From: CADDYX01 sp045809925
GTDB lineage: Bacteria > Verrucomicrobiota > Verrucomicrobiia > Chthoniobacterales > UBA10450
NCBI GenBank assembly: GCA_045809925.1
Contig: JBJMWX010000009.1
Location: forward strand, 1 to 15,941
Direction of reading: 5' to 3'
DNA: 15,941 nucleotides
The notes below the pieces were generated by a model. It did no database searches. It was given only the letters and a program-made list of their open reading frames with translations, and was not told where the DNA came from. The position numbers and the translations under genes are program-made. Every line of letters begins with the position of its first letter. Positions within the stretch are counted from its first letter, which is position 1. Of this stretch, positions 7,357 to 13,912 are shown one piece after another.

Positions 7357-9162
7357 ATGAGCAGGATTCGTTTGTTGCCTGAGGTGCTCGCGAGCCAGGT
7401 TGCCGCTGGTGAAGTTATTGAGCGGCCGGCCTCGGTCGTAAAGGAGCTGGTCGAGAACAGCATTGATGCCGGTGCAAAGCAGGTGGAGACAATCATCCGC
7501 CGTGGCGGCATTTCGCTCATCCGGGTGATCGACGACGGGAGCGGAATGGATCGCGATGACGCGCTGCTCTCCCTCGAACGGCATGCCACGAGCAAGATTC
7601 GTTCTGCCGACGATCTGGCGGCGATCGGCACACTGGGATTCCGCGGCGAAGCGCTGCCCAGCATCGCAAGCGTCTCGCGTTTCCGCTTAACCACACGGGA
7701 ACGGGACGCGCTCGCCGGCACTGAAATCATCGTCGCGGGCGGGAGGATTGAGACGGTCCGCGACGCCGGCGAAGCCTCCGGCACTCAGATTGAGGTCCGG
7801 TCGCTCTTCTATAACCTGCCCGCGCGGCGAAAATTTCTTCGTGCCGAGAACACCGAGGCGCGGAATATCGAACACCAGCTGCATCTACAGGCAACGGGAC
7901 ATCCGCAGATCGGCTTCACATTTCTGCGTGACGAGCGCGTCATCTTTCAGGTCCCGCCCGCGGCCAATCTGCGCGATCGGGTTCGCGATTTGTACGGCGC
8001 GGAGTTGCTCGGGAACTTGCTTGAAGTGGAACCGGCAGCTGAGGCGACCATCCGTATCACCGGATTGATCGGCCGCGCAGGGGTCAGTCGGCAATCGCGC
8101 GCGCAACAGCTCGTGTTTGTGAACGGGCGAGCGGTCGAGAACGCCGTCATCAGTGCCGCACTCCGCGAGGGCTATCATACTGCACTGATGAAAGGGCAGT
8201 ATGCAGTCTCTTTCCTGTTCCTCGGGATCGATCCCGCCGCGGTCGACGTGAACGTTCACCCCGCGAAACGCGAGGTTCGCTTTCGGGATCCAAACGCGGT
8301 TCACGAAGCGGTGGCGACCGCGATCGGGCGGACCCTCGAAGGCGATCGTGCAGCGTGGCAACGGCAATTTCGCGCACCACAACCAATGGCCGCCGCAGCC
8401 GTCGCGAGTCCCGTCGCACCGTCCGCGCCTTCGCAACGCACTGCGCCAGCCGCGCCGACCGTGACCCCGGAGCGCGCAACACCGGCCGACTCGCAACGCC
8501 CCTCATTCGCATTTCAGACGACAGCCGGCGAGATCTCGCACTCTCCCAGCTTTGAGCCGCCGCCATCAAGCAGGCGTCCAGGTCAGGAATTTCAAATCAT
8601 TGGAGTGCTGAACAAGCTCTACGTGCTGATGGAAAACAGCGATGGCCTCGTCCTCGTCGATCAGCACGCGGCGCACGAGCGCGTCCTCTTTGAGGAGTTG
8701 CGCCGGCGCATGGAGGAACAGGGGGTCCCATCGCAGCGATTGCTCCTTGCGCAAACCTTCGATCTTCCGCCGCGCGACGCCGAGTGGGTCGAGCGCAACG
8801 CCGCCACGTTGCAGAAAATGGGCATCGGAATCGAAGCCTTCGGCCCACAGACGTTCAGAATCGATAGTCTCCCCAGTTTCATGAATGTAGCCGATCCGGT
8901 CGCATTCATGCGCGAGGTGATCGACGGGTTGAAATCGGTCAGCAGCAGCAGTTCACCGATGCGACTTGGAGAAGAGATGATCGCGACGACCGTCTGCCGG
9001 CACGCCGTGAAGGCGAATGACGTTCTGCAATATCCAGAGGTCGAAAAATTGATCCGCGATCTGCTCGATTGTGAGCTGCCCTACTGCTGTCCACACGGCC
9101 GCCCCACGATGATTCAGATTTCGCTCGCAGAACTGGAGAAAAAATTTGGCCGCAAGGTCTGA
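7357..9162 (+). CDS. mutL: DNA mismatch repair protein MutL
   Basis: MutL couples mismatch recognition by MutS to strand incision. This 601-aa protein has the full N-terminal GHKL ATPase: LPEVLASQVAAGEVIERPASVVKELVENSIDAGA (catalytic Glu30, Mg-binding Asn34), DDGSGM at 59-64 and GFRGEAL at 94-100. A Pro/Ala-rich linker covers about residues 345-405. The C-terminal domain carries the endonuclease motif DQHA-x2-E-x4-E from residue 435 (DQHAAHERVLFE), with supporting blocks ATTVCRHAVKA, CPHGRP at 578-583 and the terminal FGRKV. It is therefore a nicking-competent MutL, as in bacteria lacking MutH, not the E. coli type. The ATG at 7357 begins the conserved block directly; the repeat tract occupies the leader and no Shine-Dalgarno site is present. 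mutS is not in the window. Confidence 0.98.
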   Translation: MSRIRLLPEVLASQVAAGEVIERPASVVKELVENSIDAGAKQVETIIRRGGISLIRVIDDGSGMDRDDALLSLERHATSKIRSADDLAAIGTLGFRGEALPSIASVSRFRLTTRERDALAGTEIIVAGGRIETVRDAGEASGTQIEVRSLFYNLPARRKFLRAENTEARNIEHQLHLQATGHPQIGFTFLRDERVIFQVPPAANLRDRVRDLYGAELLGNLLEVEPAAEATIRITGLIGRAGVSRQSRAQQLVFVNGRAVENAVISAALREGYHTALMKGQYAVSFLFLGIDPAAVDVNVHPAKREVRFRDPNAVHEAVATAIGRTLEGDRAAWQRQFRAPQPMAAAAVASPVAPSAPSQRTAPAAPTVTPERATPADSQRPSFAFQTTAGEISHSPSFEPPPSSRRPGQEFQIIGVLNKLYVLMENSDGLVLVDQHAAHERVLFEELRRRMEEQGVPSQRLLLAQTFDLPPRDAEWVERNAATLQKMGIGIEAFGPQTFRIDSLPSFMNVADPVAFMREVIDGLKSVSSSSSPMRLGEEMIATTVCRHAVKANDVLQYPEVEKLIRDLLDCELPYCCPHGRPTMIQISLAELEKKFGRKV

Positions 9163-9197
9163 GCGCGAGTGAACGCGCCTCCTGCTTTTCAGCGCGT
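9163..9197. terminator. GC-rich hairpins between convergent mutL and wzm-like genes
   Basis: The 39-bp spacer between two convergent stops can form GCGCG (9163-9167) with CGCGC (9174-9178), or alternatively ACGCGC (9173-9178) with GCGCGT (9192-9197). Neither is followed by a clear T-run on either strand, so this is a possible bidirectional stop signal and not a classic intrinsic terminator. Confidence 0.3.
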
Positions 9198-9201
9198 GCG
9201 C

Positions 9202-10032
9202 TTAGATAACGTCGGCGAATGTGCGTTCCGTCTTTCGGAAATACCACACGCCGCTCACGAGTACGACCGCAATCGTGATGAGTGACAGCAATAAACTATT
9301 GCTCGGGAATGGCGTTCGCGCGCTGGAGACCGCCCACCGGAAACCGTCGATTACGCCGACCATTGGATTGAGGGAGTAAAGGAGACGCCATTTTTGGGGA
9401 ACAATCGCGCTGCTGAAACCGACTGGCGATATGTAGAGGCCGAATTGGACGATGAACGGCACGACATAACGGAAATCGCGGTACTTTACGTTAAGTGCGG
9501 CGAGCCAAATTCCGGCTCCGGCTGATGCGAGGAGAGCGAGGATTGTGAAGACGGGCAGCATCAGGATCGGCAAACCGGGCCAGACCTTGTAGAAGATCAT
9601 CAACAAAGCGAGCAGCCCCATGGAGATGGCGAAGTCGACGAAAGAAACGATCACCGCGCTCGCGGGGACGATGAGCCGTGGGAAGTAAACCTTCGAGATG
9701 AGGTTGGCGTTGCTGATCAGGCTGCCGCTCCCTTCGCTCAGTGAGGTGGCGAAGAGCTGCCATGGCAGCATGGCTGCGAAAACCATCACAGGATAAGGGA
9801 CCCCTTCGGCCGGCAACTTGGCGATTCGGCTGAAGACAAAGGTAAACACGATCATGGTGAGGAGCGGGCGCAGCACTGCCCAAAGAACGCCGATGACGGT
9901 TTGTTTGTAGCGTACGAGCACGTCCCGCCAGGCGAGGAAGTAGAAGAGCTCGCGATAACGGAAGAGATCGCGCCAGTAGTTCCGCTCGGTATGTCCTGCC
10001 TCGATGATCAGCTCAGGCGGCTGGTGTGACAT
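9202..10032 (-). CDS. ABC-2 type polysaccharide export permease (Wzm-like)
   Basis: A 276-aa inner-membrane permease of the ABC-2 family, like Wzm/TagG, that moves an undecaprenyl-linked O-antigen or similar glycan to the periplasm. The N-terminal cytoplasmic segment (YWRDLFRYRELFYFLAWRDVLVRYKQT) is the signature amphipathic region of this group. About six hydrophobic helices follow, with the usual LNVKYRDFRYVVPF and LNPMVGVIDGFRWA blocks. The frame extends to 10095, but the ATG at 10032 (MSHQPPELII) gives a typical family length and avoids overlapping the divergent gmd. It needs an ATPase partner (Wzt). None is encoded in the window, and the gene downstream of it is mutL on the opposite strand, so the ATPase is elsewhere. 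The divergent gmd suggests a deoxysugar-containing glycan. Confidence 0.92.
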   Translation of the reverse strand: MSHQPPELIIEAGHTERNYWRDLFRYRELFYFLAWRDVLVRYKQTVIGVLWAVLRPLLTMIVFTFVFSRIAKLPAEGVPYPVMVFAAMLPWQLFATSLSEGSGSLISNANLISKVYFPRLIVPASAVIVSFVDFAISMGLLALLMIFYKVWPGLPILMLPVFTILALLASAGAGIWLAALNVKYRDFRYVVPFIVQFGLYISPVGFSSAIVPQKWRLLYSLNPMVGVIDGFRWAVSSARTPFPSNSLLLSLITIAVVLVSGVWYFRKTERTFADVI

Positions 10033-10043
10033 TTTTCGCGTGA

Positions 10044-10068
10044 GCTTAGCACAACTCTTGTGCAAGGC
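10044..10068. promoter_or_regulatory. inverted repeat in the divergent wzm-gmd spacer, candidate operator
   Basis: A perfect GCACAA/TTGTGC inverted repeat (10049-10054 and 10058-10063) surrounds a CTC centre. It extends outwards imperfectly to 11-nt arms (10044-10054 and 10058-10068) with 9 of 11 positions complementary. It is centred in the 53-bp spacer between the two divergent starts, where a shared regulator would bind. No binding protein can be named. Confidence 0.4.
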
Positions 10069-10074
10069 GGGAGG
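10069..10074 (+). promoter_or_regulatory. Shine-Dalgarno site of gmd
   Basis: GGGAGG ends 11 nt before the ATG at 10086. It is the only convincing Shine-Dalgarno sequence in the window. It favours 10086 over the TTG directly before it and over the in-frame Met codon at 10104, although 10104 would also leave an intact Rossmann motif. Confidence 0.5.
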
Positions 10075-10085
10075 TTCGAGCATTG

Positions 10086-11102
10086 ATGCCTGCACAACCA
10101 GCGATGGACTCGGACAAGATCGCGCTCATAACCGGGATTACCGGCCAGGACGGTTCCTACCTCGCCGAACTGTTGCTCCAAAAGGAGTACACGGTGCACG
10201 GCATCGTTCGCCGGACGAGCAATCTGCTCCGATCCCGCATCGAGCATTTGCGACGCAACGCTGCCGTCTACGACAAGCAATTGTTCCTGCACTACGGTGA
10301 TCTTTCCGACGGCACGACTCTGCGCCGTATCTTCGAACAGGCCAGGCCGAGTGAGGTCTACCATCTCGCTGGGCAAAGTCACGTCGGTCTCAGTTTCGAG
10401 ATTCCGGAGTCCACCTGCGAGGAAATCGGAATGGCCACGCTGCGACTGCTGGAGATCGTGCGCGACCAGCCACAGCCGGTGGTGAAGTTTTACCATGCCT
10501 CCAGCTCGGAAATTTTCGGCAACGCGCCGCAGTCGCCGCAGACGGAAACGACCCCAATCAACCCGGCGAGTCCCTACGGTTGTGCGAAGGCGTTCGCGAC
10601 CCAGTTGGTACGCGTCTACCGGCAGTCCTACGGGCTTTTTGTGTGCAACGGCATTCTTTACAACCATGAGTCGCCGCGGCGCGGCGAAAACTTTGTCACC
10701 CGCAAGATTGCACGCTCAGCCGCGCGGATCGCGCGAGGGCTCGAAGGAGAACTCGCGCTGGGGAGTCTGGAGAGCCGGCGCGACTGGGGCAGGGCACAAG
10801 ATTACGTCGTCGCGATGTGGCTGATGCTGCAGCACAATGTGGCCGACGATTACGTCGTCGCGAGCGGCGAAACGCATTCCGTGCAGGACTTTGTCGAGGC
10901 TGCTTTTGCAGTAGTTGATCTGACGTGGCGCGATTACGTGCGGCAGGATCCGGCCTTCGATCGGCCAGCGGACCCGGTGAGCCTCGTCGGTTCGGCAAGG
11001 AAGATTCGCGACACACTCGGTTGGCGGCCCACCGGGACTTTCCAACAGCTGGTTCGCGAGATGGTGGAAGCAGAACTGGCCGCGATTGACGCGCAGACCT
11101 GA
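10086..11102 (+). CDS. gmd: GDP-mannose 4,6-dehydratase
   Basis: Gmd converts GDP-D-mannose to GDP-4-keto-6-deoxy-D-mannose, the precursor of GDP-fucose, GDP-rhamnose and related sugars. This 338-aa extended short-chain dehydrogenase has the NADP-binding GITGQDGSYLAE (Gly17, Gly20, Gly23), the RRTSN segment, LHYGDLSDGTTL, the catalytic SSSE at 139-142 with Tyr164-x3-Lys168 (YGCAK), and the Gmd-specific NGILYNHESPRRGENFVTRKI. The C-terminal FVEAAF...WRDYVRQDP.F.RPADPVSLVGS..K...LGWRP block is also typical of Gmd. It is shorter than E. coli Gmd (373 aa), apparently because the segment after the RRxS motif is reduced. The partial GDP-fucose synthase at the left edge uses its product, so together they would make GDP-L-fucose. 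It is divergent from the Wzm-like permease. Confidence 0.93.
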   Translation: MPAQPAMDSDKIALITGITGQDGSYLAELLLQKEYTVHGIVRRTSNLLRSRIEHLRRNAAVYDKQLFLHYGDLSDGTTLRRIFEQARPSEVYHLAGQSHVGLSFEIPESTCEEIGMATLRLLEIVRDQPQPVVKFYHASSSEIFGNAPQSPQTETTPINPASPYGCAKAFATQLVRVYRQSYGLFVCNGILYNHESPRRGENFVTRKIARSAARIARGLEGELALGSLESRRDWGRAQDYVVAMWLMLQHNVADDYVVASGETHSVQDFVEAAFAVVDLTWRDYVRQDPAFDRPADPVSLVGSARKIRDTLGWRPTGTFQQLVREMVEAELAAIDAQT

Positions 11103-11145
11103 CGCGCATTGCTTGCGCTTTAATTCGCGAGTTCTAGCTTGCGCG

Positions 11146-11484
11146 GTGAAAAAAATCGAAGCCGTCGTCAAGCCCTTCAAGGTTGAGGATGTGAAGGAAG
11201 CGCTCGCCGAAATCGGCATTGAAGGAATGACCTTGAGCGAGGTCCGCGGCTTTGGCCGGCAGAAGGGCCATAGTGAAATTTACCGCGGGAGTGAGTACAC
11301 GGTCGATTTCCTCCCGAAGGTAAAATTTGAGCTGGTCGTCGCGGACGACCGCGCGCAACGCGCTGTCGAAGCCATTCTGCGCTCCGCGAAGACAGGCAAG
11401 ATCGGCGACGGCAAAGTTTTCGTGTCCGGCGTCGAGCAGGCGATCCGGATTCGGACGGACGAACGTGGCAGCGAAGCGCTCTAA
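11146..11484 (+). CDS. glnB: nitrogen regulatory protein P-II
   Basis: P-II is a trimeric signal protein that reads 2-oxoglutarate and ATP/ADP and controls targets such as glutamine synthetase adenylylation and ammonium channels. From the GTG at 11146 it is 112 aa, the standard family length. The T-loop RGFGRQKGHSEIYRGSEYTVDFLPK is intact, with Tyr51, the residue uridylylated by GlnD in proteobacteria. The C-terminal TGKIGDGKVFVSGVEQAIRIRT block is the second family signature. The open frame runs back to 11086, but GTG 11146 places the conserved (M)KKIEAVVKPFK at the N-terminus. No Shine-Dalgarno site precedes it. It is 43 bp after gmd and 18 bp before uppP; no glnA, amtB or ntrB is nearby, which is unusual. 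GlnB and GlnK cannot be told apart by sequence alone, and the lack of adjacent amtB favours the GlnB label. Confidence 0.95.
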   Translation: MKKIEAVVKPFKVEDVKEALAEIGIEGMTLSEVRGFGRQKGHSEIYRGSEYTVDFLPKVKFELVVADDRAQRAVEAILRSAKTGKIGDGKVFVSGVEQAIRIRTDERGSEAL

Positions 11485-11502
11485 TTCCCCAGGCCTGCGA
11501 CT

Positions 11503-12372
11503 ATGAACGACTATCTGCTTTCGGTATTTCTTGGAATTGTTGAAGGGCTGACTGAATTCCTGCCGGTCAGCTCGACGGCACACCTGCGCATCGTGGAGGC
11601 GCTGCTGCATCTCGATTTGCACGACAGTTTCTGGAAAATGTACACGATTGTGATTCAGCTCGGCGCCATTCTTGCGCTGCCCGTGTATTTCGCGGATCGC
11701 ATCGTCAAGTTCCTGTCTACATTTCCGCGAGGCGAAGCCGGCGATCGCAACGTCCTCACGCATCCGGTCAGTCTTACATTGATCGCCTTTGTCGTAACGG
11801 CAGTGCCGGCGTTTCTGCTGAAAAAAGAGATCGGACAGAATCTTGAGAGCCTGAAGGTAATGGCGCTTGCCCTTCTCATCGGCGGCATCGTCATGTGGGT
11901 GGTCGATGCCACGTGTAAACGGCCCCGGATCGATCGAATGGAAGCGATCACTTTGCCGCAGGCGATCTGGATCGGTGCGGCGCAGATCCTATCCGCCGTG
12001 TTTCCCGGTACTTCGCGTTCGATGAGCACGATCGCGGCGGGTCAGCTCGCCGGATTGTCGCGCCCGGCGGCGCTGGAATTCTCCTTTTTCGTATCCATGC
12101 CGACGATGGTGGTCGCAACCGGCTACGACCTGCTGAAAACGATCTCGCACAAACACGCCGACAGCTCGGATGCGGCGCTCGCGCCTGTCGTCATGACCAG
12201 CCACAATTGGGTCGTGCTCGCGATCGGCCTGATTGTCTCGTTCGTCGTCGCCCTTGCCGTGATCGCCTGGTTTATGCGCTGGGTGCGGGCGCGGGGGTTC
12301 GCACCCTTTGCCGTTTATCGGATCATTCTTGGCGCCATTCTGCTACTAATGCTGGCGCGCGGCTGGCGCTAG
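11503..12372 (+). CDS. uppP: undecaprenyl-diphosphatase
   Basis: UppP (BacA) is an integral inner-membrane enzyme that dephosphorylates undecaprenyl diphosphate to the lipid carrier phosphate used for peptidoglycan, O-antigen and other glycans; it also confers bacitracin resistance in many species. The 289-aa sequence shows the first catalytic block GIVEGLTEFLPVSSTAHL (Glu14, Glu18, Ser23-Ser24, His27) and the second, FPGTSRSMSTIAAGQLAGLSRPAALEFSFF, with the PGTSRS motif at 168-173 including Arg172. Several hydrophobic helices fill the rest, ending in a typical short basic tail. The ATG at 11503 begins 18 bp after glnB, and the next gene starts 3 bp after its stop, so it lies inside an operon-like run. 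The donor of its substrate, uppS, is about 2.8 kb downstream. Confidence 0.97.
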   Translation: MNDYLLSVFLGIVEGLTEFLPVSSTAHLRIVEALLHLDLHDSFWKMYTIVIQLGAILALPVYFADRIVKFLSTFPRGEAGDRNVLTHPVSLTLIAFVVTAVPAFLLKKEIGQNLESLKVMALALLIGGIVMWVVDATCKRPRIDRMEAITLPQAIWIGAAQILSAVFPGTSRSMSTIAAGQLAGLSRPAALEFSFFVSMPTMVVATGYDLLKTISHKHADSSDAALAPVVMTSHNWVVLAIGLIVSFVVALAVIAWFMRWVRARGFAPFAVYRIILGAILLLMLARGWR

Positions 12373-12375
12373 AAG

Positions 12376-12780
12376 ATGGAACCGGAAACCATTCTCCCCG
12401 ATCTGCAGAGTTGTGTTCTCTGCGAAGACGTCCGCTGTGAGTTCAACGGCATGCAGACACTTGTCGGCGTGCTTAACATCGTGCCCACGCCCACGCTGCC
12501 GATCAACTACCTGCGACTGTGCATCTGGACGCGCTGGTGCAGCGGTTCGGGAAAGTTTCGCCAGCGTTCGCGCATCGTCGGCGTTGACGAACACCAGGTC
12601 ATCGCGCAGGCGGAGGTAAAGTTCGAGCTAAAGGAGATGGAAGGACATGCGACCAACGTGCACTACTTCGGTGGCGTACAGTTCCAGCAATTCGGGCTCC
12701 ACCACGTGGAAGTCTATCTCGAGGACGAGCTGCGGCTGCGTTTCCCGCTCCCCGTCGTGCGGGTCGGCGCCCCGGCTTGA
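12376..12780 (+). CDS. uncharacterised 134-aa protein
   Basis: A small soluble protein with no signal peptide or membrane helix. The opening runs LPDLQSCVLCEDVRCEFNGMQTLVGVLNIVPTPTLP, followed by LRLCIWTRWCSGSGKF and an alternation of short strands (VIAQAEVKFELKEMEG, HVEVYLEDELRLRFPLPVVRV), so a compact beta-sandwich-like fold is likely. The pattern of a Cys/Asp-rich first strand followed by a G-x-x-T/S-L-x-G-V turn recalls a widespread small uncharacterised family (I think DUF6941), but I am not certain of that. The ATG lies 3 bp after the uppP stop (TAG-AAG-ATG), so it is almost certainly cotranscribed and probably translationally coupled with uppP. No function can be assigned from sequence. 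Confidence 0.82.
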   Translation: MEPETILPDLQSCVLCEDVRCEFNGMQTLVGVLNIVPTPTLPINYLRLCIWTRWCSGSGKFRQRSRIVGVDEHQVIAQAEVKFELKEMEGHATNVHYFGGVQFQQFGLHHVEVYLEDELRLRFPLPVVRVGAPA

Positions 12781-12797
12781 CCGGCCGCATTGGCGAC

Positions 12798-12826
12798 TTG
12801 CACAACGGAGCTGAGACGTCTAAAAC
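12798..12826 (+). promoter_or_regulatory. weak candidate promoter upstream of the M23 peptidase
   Basis: TTGCAC (12798-12803) and TAAAAC (12821-12826) are separated by exactly 17 bp. Transcription would begin only a few bases before the ATG at 12837, giving a very short leader. The match is 3 of 6 and 4 of 6 to the sigma-70 consensus, so chance is a real possibility. Confidence 0.22.
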
Positions 12827-12836
12827 AGACAGTTCC

Positions 12837-13589
12837 ATGCGCAAAACCGTCGCCTTCCTCGCTATCTTCGCCGGCGGCATTGTCTCCGCTTCGGCGCAGT
12901 CGGTGACTCTGAGCGATCGGCCGGACGTGGCCTACACGAGGCTCGCCAATGGTTTCGATTTTCCCGTCGGAAAACCGGACGCGCAGGGCTATTACAAGGC
13001 ACGCGGCTACCGGCCCAACGGTCATCTGGGCGAAGATTGGGACGGCGTCCGCGGCGGCGACAGCGATCTGCGCGATCCGGTTTACAGCATCGGCGACGGT
13101 GTGGTGGTGTTCGCGCGCGATGTGCATCTCGGCTGGGGCAATGTCGTCATCGTCCGCCACACATTCCGCGAGGAAGGAGATTTGAAAACCGTCGATGCTC
13201 TTTACGGGCATCTCGATTCGATCCTGGTTCGTAATGGCGAGCGCGTGGCGCGTGGCCAGCAGATCGGCAGAATCGGAACGGCGCATGGGATTTATGATGC
13301 GCACCTGCATTTCGAAATTCGCAAGAACCTCGAAATCGGCATGAGTCGGGCGGCTTTCAGCGGCGACCGCAGCAACTACTACGATCCGACAGAATTCATC
13401 CAGTCACGTCGCAATCTCCCATCCAGCGGCGCAATCTATCCCGTCGCGGTGAATACCTTCACGCGCGACCGAGCGACCAACTTCGATCTGGCGAAGAATT
13501 ACCCCGGCTCGCACTCGGTCACGAGTGCAACGCAGACCAGCAGCAAGAAGCCGGTTAGCTTCGAGCGCGTTACTCCGCTCGACGACTAG
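12837..13589 (+). CDS. secreted M23 (LytM-type) metallopeptidase
   Basis: A 250-aa exported zinc peptidase of the M23 family, which cuts peptide bridges in peptidoglycan. A Sec signal peptide is plain: MRK, a hydrophobic core to about residue 18, and a likely cleavage after SASA (position 20). The active site is complete: H-x3-D at His63/Asp67 (GHLGEDW), YGHL with His125, and HLHFE with His156 and His158. The gene frame is open back to 12777, but the ATG at 12837 is preferred because it starts the signal peptide. There is no SH3, LysM or coiled-coil region, so it is a bare catalytic domain plus a tail of about 65 residues rich in Ser, Thr and Asn. It lies 56 bp after the 134-aa gene and is convergent with a tiny membrane-protein gene. 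A non-catalytic activator role is unlikely with the metal ligands intact. Confidence 0.93.
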   Translation: MRKTVAFLAIFAGGIVSASAQSVTLSDRPDVAYTRLANGFDFPVGKPDAQGYYKARGYRPNGHLGEDWDGVRGGDSDLRDPVYSIGDGVVVFARDVHLGWGNVVIVRHTFREEGDLKTVDALYGHLDSILVRNGERVARGQQIGRIGTAHGIYDAHLHFEIRKNLEIGMSRAAFSGDRSNYYDPTEFIQSRRNLPSSGAIYPVAVNTFTRDRATNFDLAKNYPGSHSVTSATQTSSKKPVSFERVTPLDD

Positions 13590-13605
13590 CAGCGGCCAGC
13601 GCTGC
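13589..13605. terminator. hairpin between convergent M23 and DUF3309 genes
   Basis: GCAGCG (13589-13594) and CGCTGC (13600-13605) form a perfect 6-bp GC-rich stem with a 5-nt loop. It begins on the last base of the M23 stop and ends 5 bp before the stop of the convergent small gene, so it could end transcription from both sides. There is no T-run, which lowers confidence in an intrinsic mechanism. Confidence 0.4.
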
Positions 13606-13610
13606 CCGGT

Positions 13611-13757
13611 TCACGCTCGCCAGAGCACCAGGATGAGAATCACCAGCACCAGCAGTCCGCCGCTCGGGAAATACCCCCAGCCGGCCGGCGCGTAGCCCCA
13701 GGTCGGCAGGGCGCCGATAAGCAGAAGCACAAGGATGATGAGCAGGATAGTGCGCAT
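13611..13757 (-). CDS. DUF3309-type small membrane protein
   Basis: A 48-codon gene on the minus strand in the spacer between the M23 peptidase and purA. The product opens MRTILLIILVLLLIGALPTW, continues GYAPAGWGYFPSGG and ends in a second hydrophobic run, LLVLVILILVLWRA. Two hydrophobic segments around a Gly/Tyr/Pro turn ending in YFPSGG, with GALPTW before it, is the pattern of the DUF3309 family: tiny membrane proteins of about 50 residues and unknown function, known to me mainly from proteobacteria. The ATG at 13757 and TGA at 13611-13613 bound the whole family pattern, so it looks intact. No Shine-Dalgarno site is visible. Its upstream region is shared with the divergent purA leader. I am fairly sure this is a real gene because the full family pattern is present. 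Confidence 0.8.
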   Translation of the reverse strand: MRTILLIILVLLLIGALPTWGYAPAGWGYFPSGGLLVLVILILVLWRA

Positions 13758-13822
13758 CTGCGCAGACTAGAAAACCGCAACGCAGGTCGACAACGTTTTT
13801 CTGCGACGCCTTGACGGGAAAG

Positions 13823-13851
13823 TTGTTGCAGCGCTGTGCGGCTCTTTTAAT
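13823..13851 (+). promoter_or_regulatory. candidate sigma-70-type promoter of purA
   Basis: TTGTTG (13823-13828) and TTTAAT (13846-13851, 5 of 6 to the -10 consensus) are spaced 17 bp apart. Transcription would start near 13858, giving a leader of about 55 nt before the purA ATG at 13913. The rest of the 155-bp region between the small gene and purA holds nothing else I can support apart from the leader hairpin. Confidence 0.42.
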
Positions 13852-13865
13852 CTTCCGCGCGTTCT

Positions 13866-13889
13866 CGACGTGTCCATGCGGATACGGCG
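13866..13889 (+). other. hairpin in the purA leader
   Basis: CGTGTCC (13869-13875) pairs with GGATACG (13880-13886) through seven base pairs (one G-T wobble) around an ATGC loop. Two further pairs lie beyond one mismatch (13866-13867 with 13888-13889). It ends 23 nt before the purA start and would sit near the 5' end of the transcript. There is no T-run after it, so it is not a terminator, and it does not resemble a purine riboswitch. Confidence 0.35.
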
Positions 13890-13912
13890 GGTAATTCGCA
13901 CCTCCTGATCAC

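Noticed and set aside
10033..10095. Extended N-terminus of the Wzm-like permease starting at 10095
   Set aside because: The added 21 residues resemble no family member and would overlap the divergent gmd start and the palindrome; the ATG at 10032 fits better.
11113..11140. TTGCGC and TAGCTT spaced 16 bp before glnB as a promoter
   Set aside because: Only 3 of 6 matches to each consensus hexamer, within the tail of the gmd-glnB spacer; not better than chance.
13899..13906. CACCTCCT just before the purA start, identical to the 16S anti-Shine-Dalgarno tail, so AGGAGGTG on the minus strand
   Set aside because: On the plus strand it cannot pair with the 16S tail. On the minus strand the only following ATG (13877, a 36-codon frame to 13767) is 21 nt away and its product is basic and featureless. 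Most likely chance.
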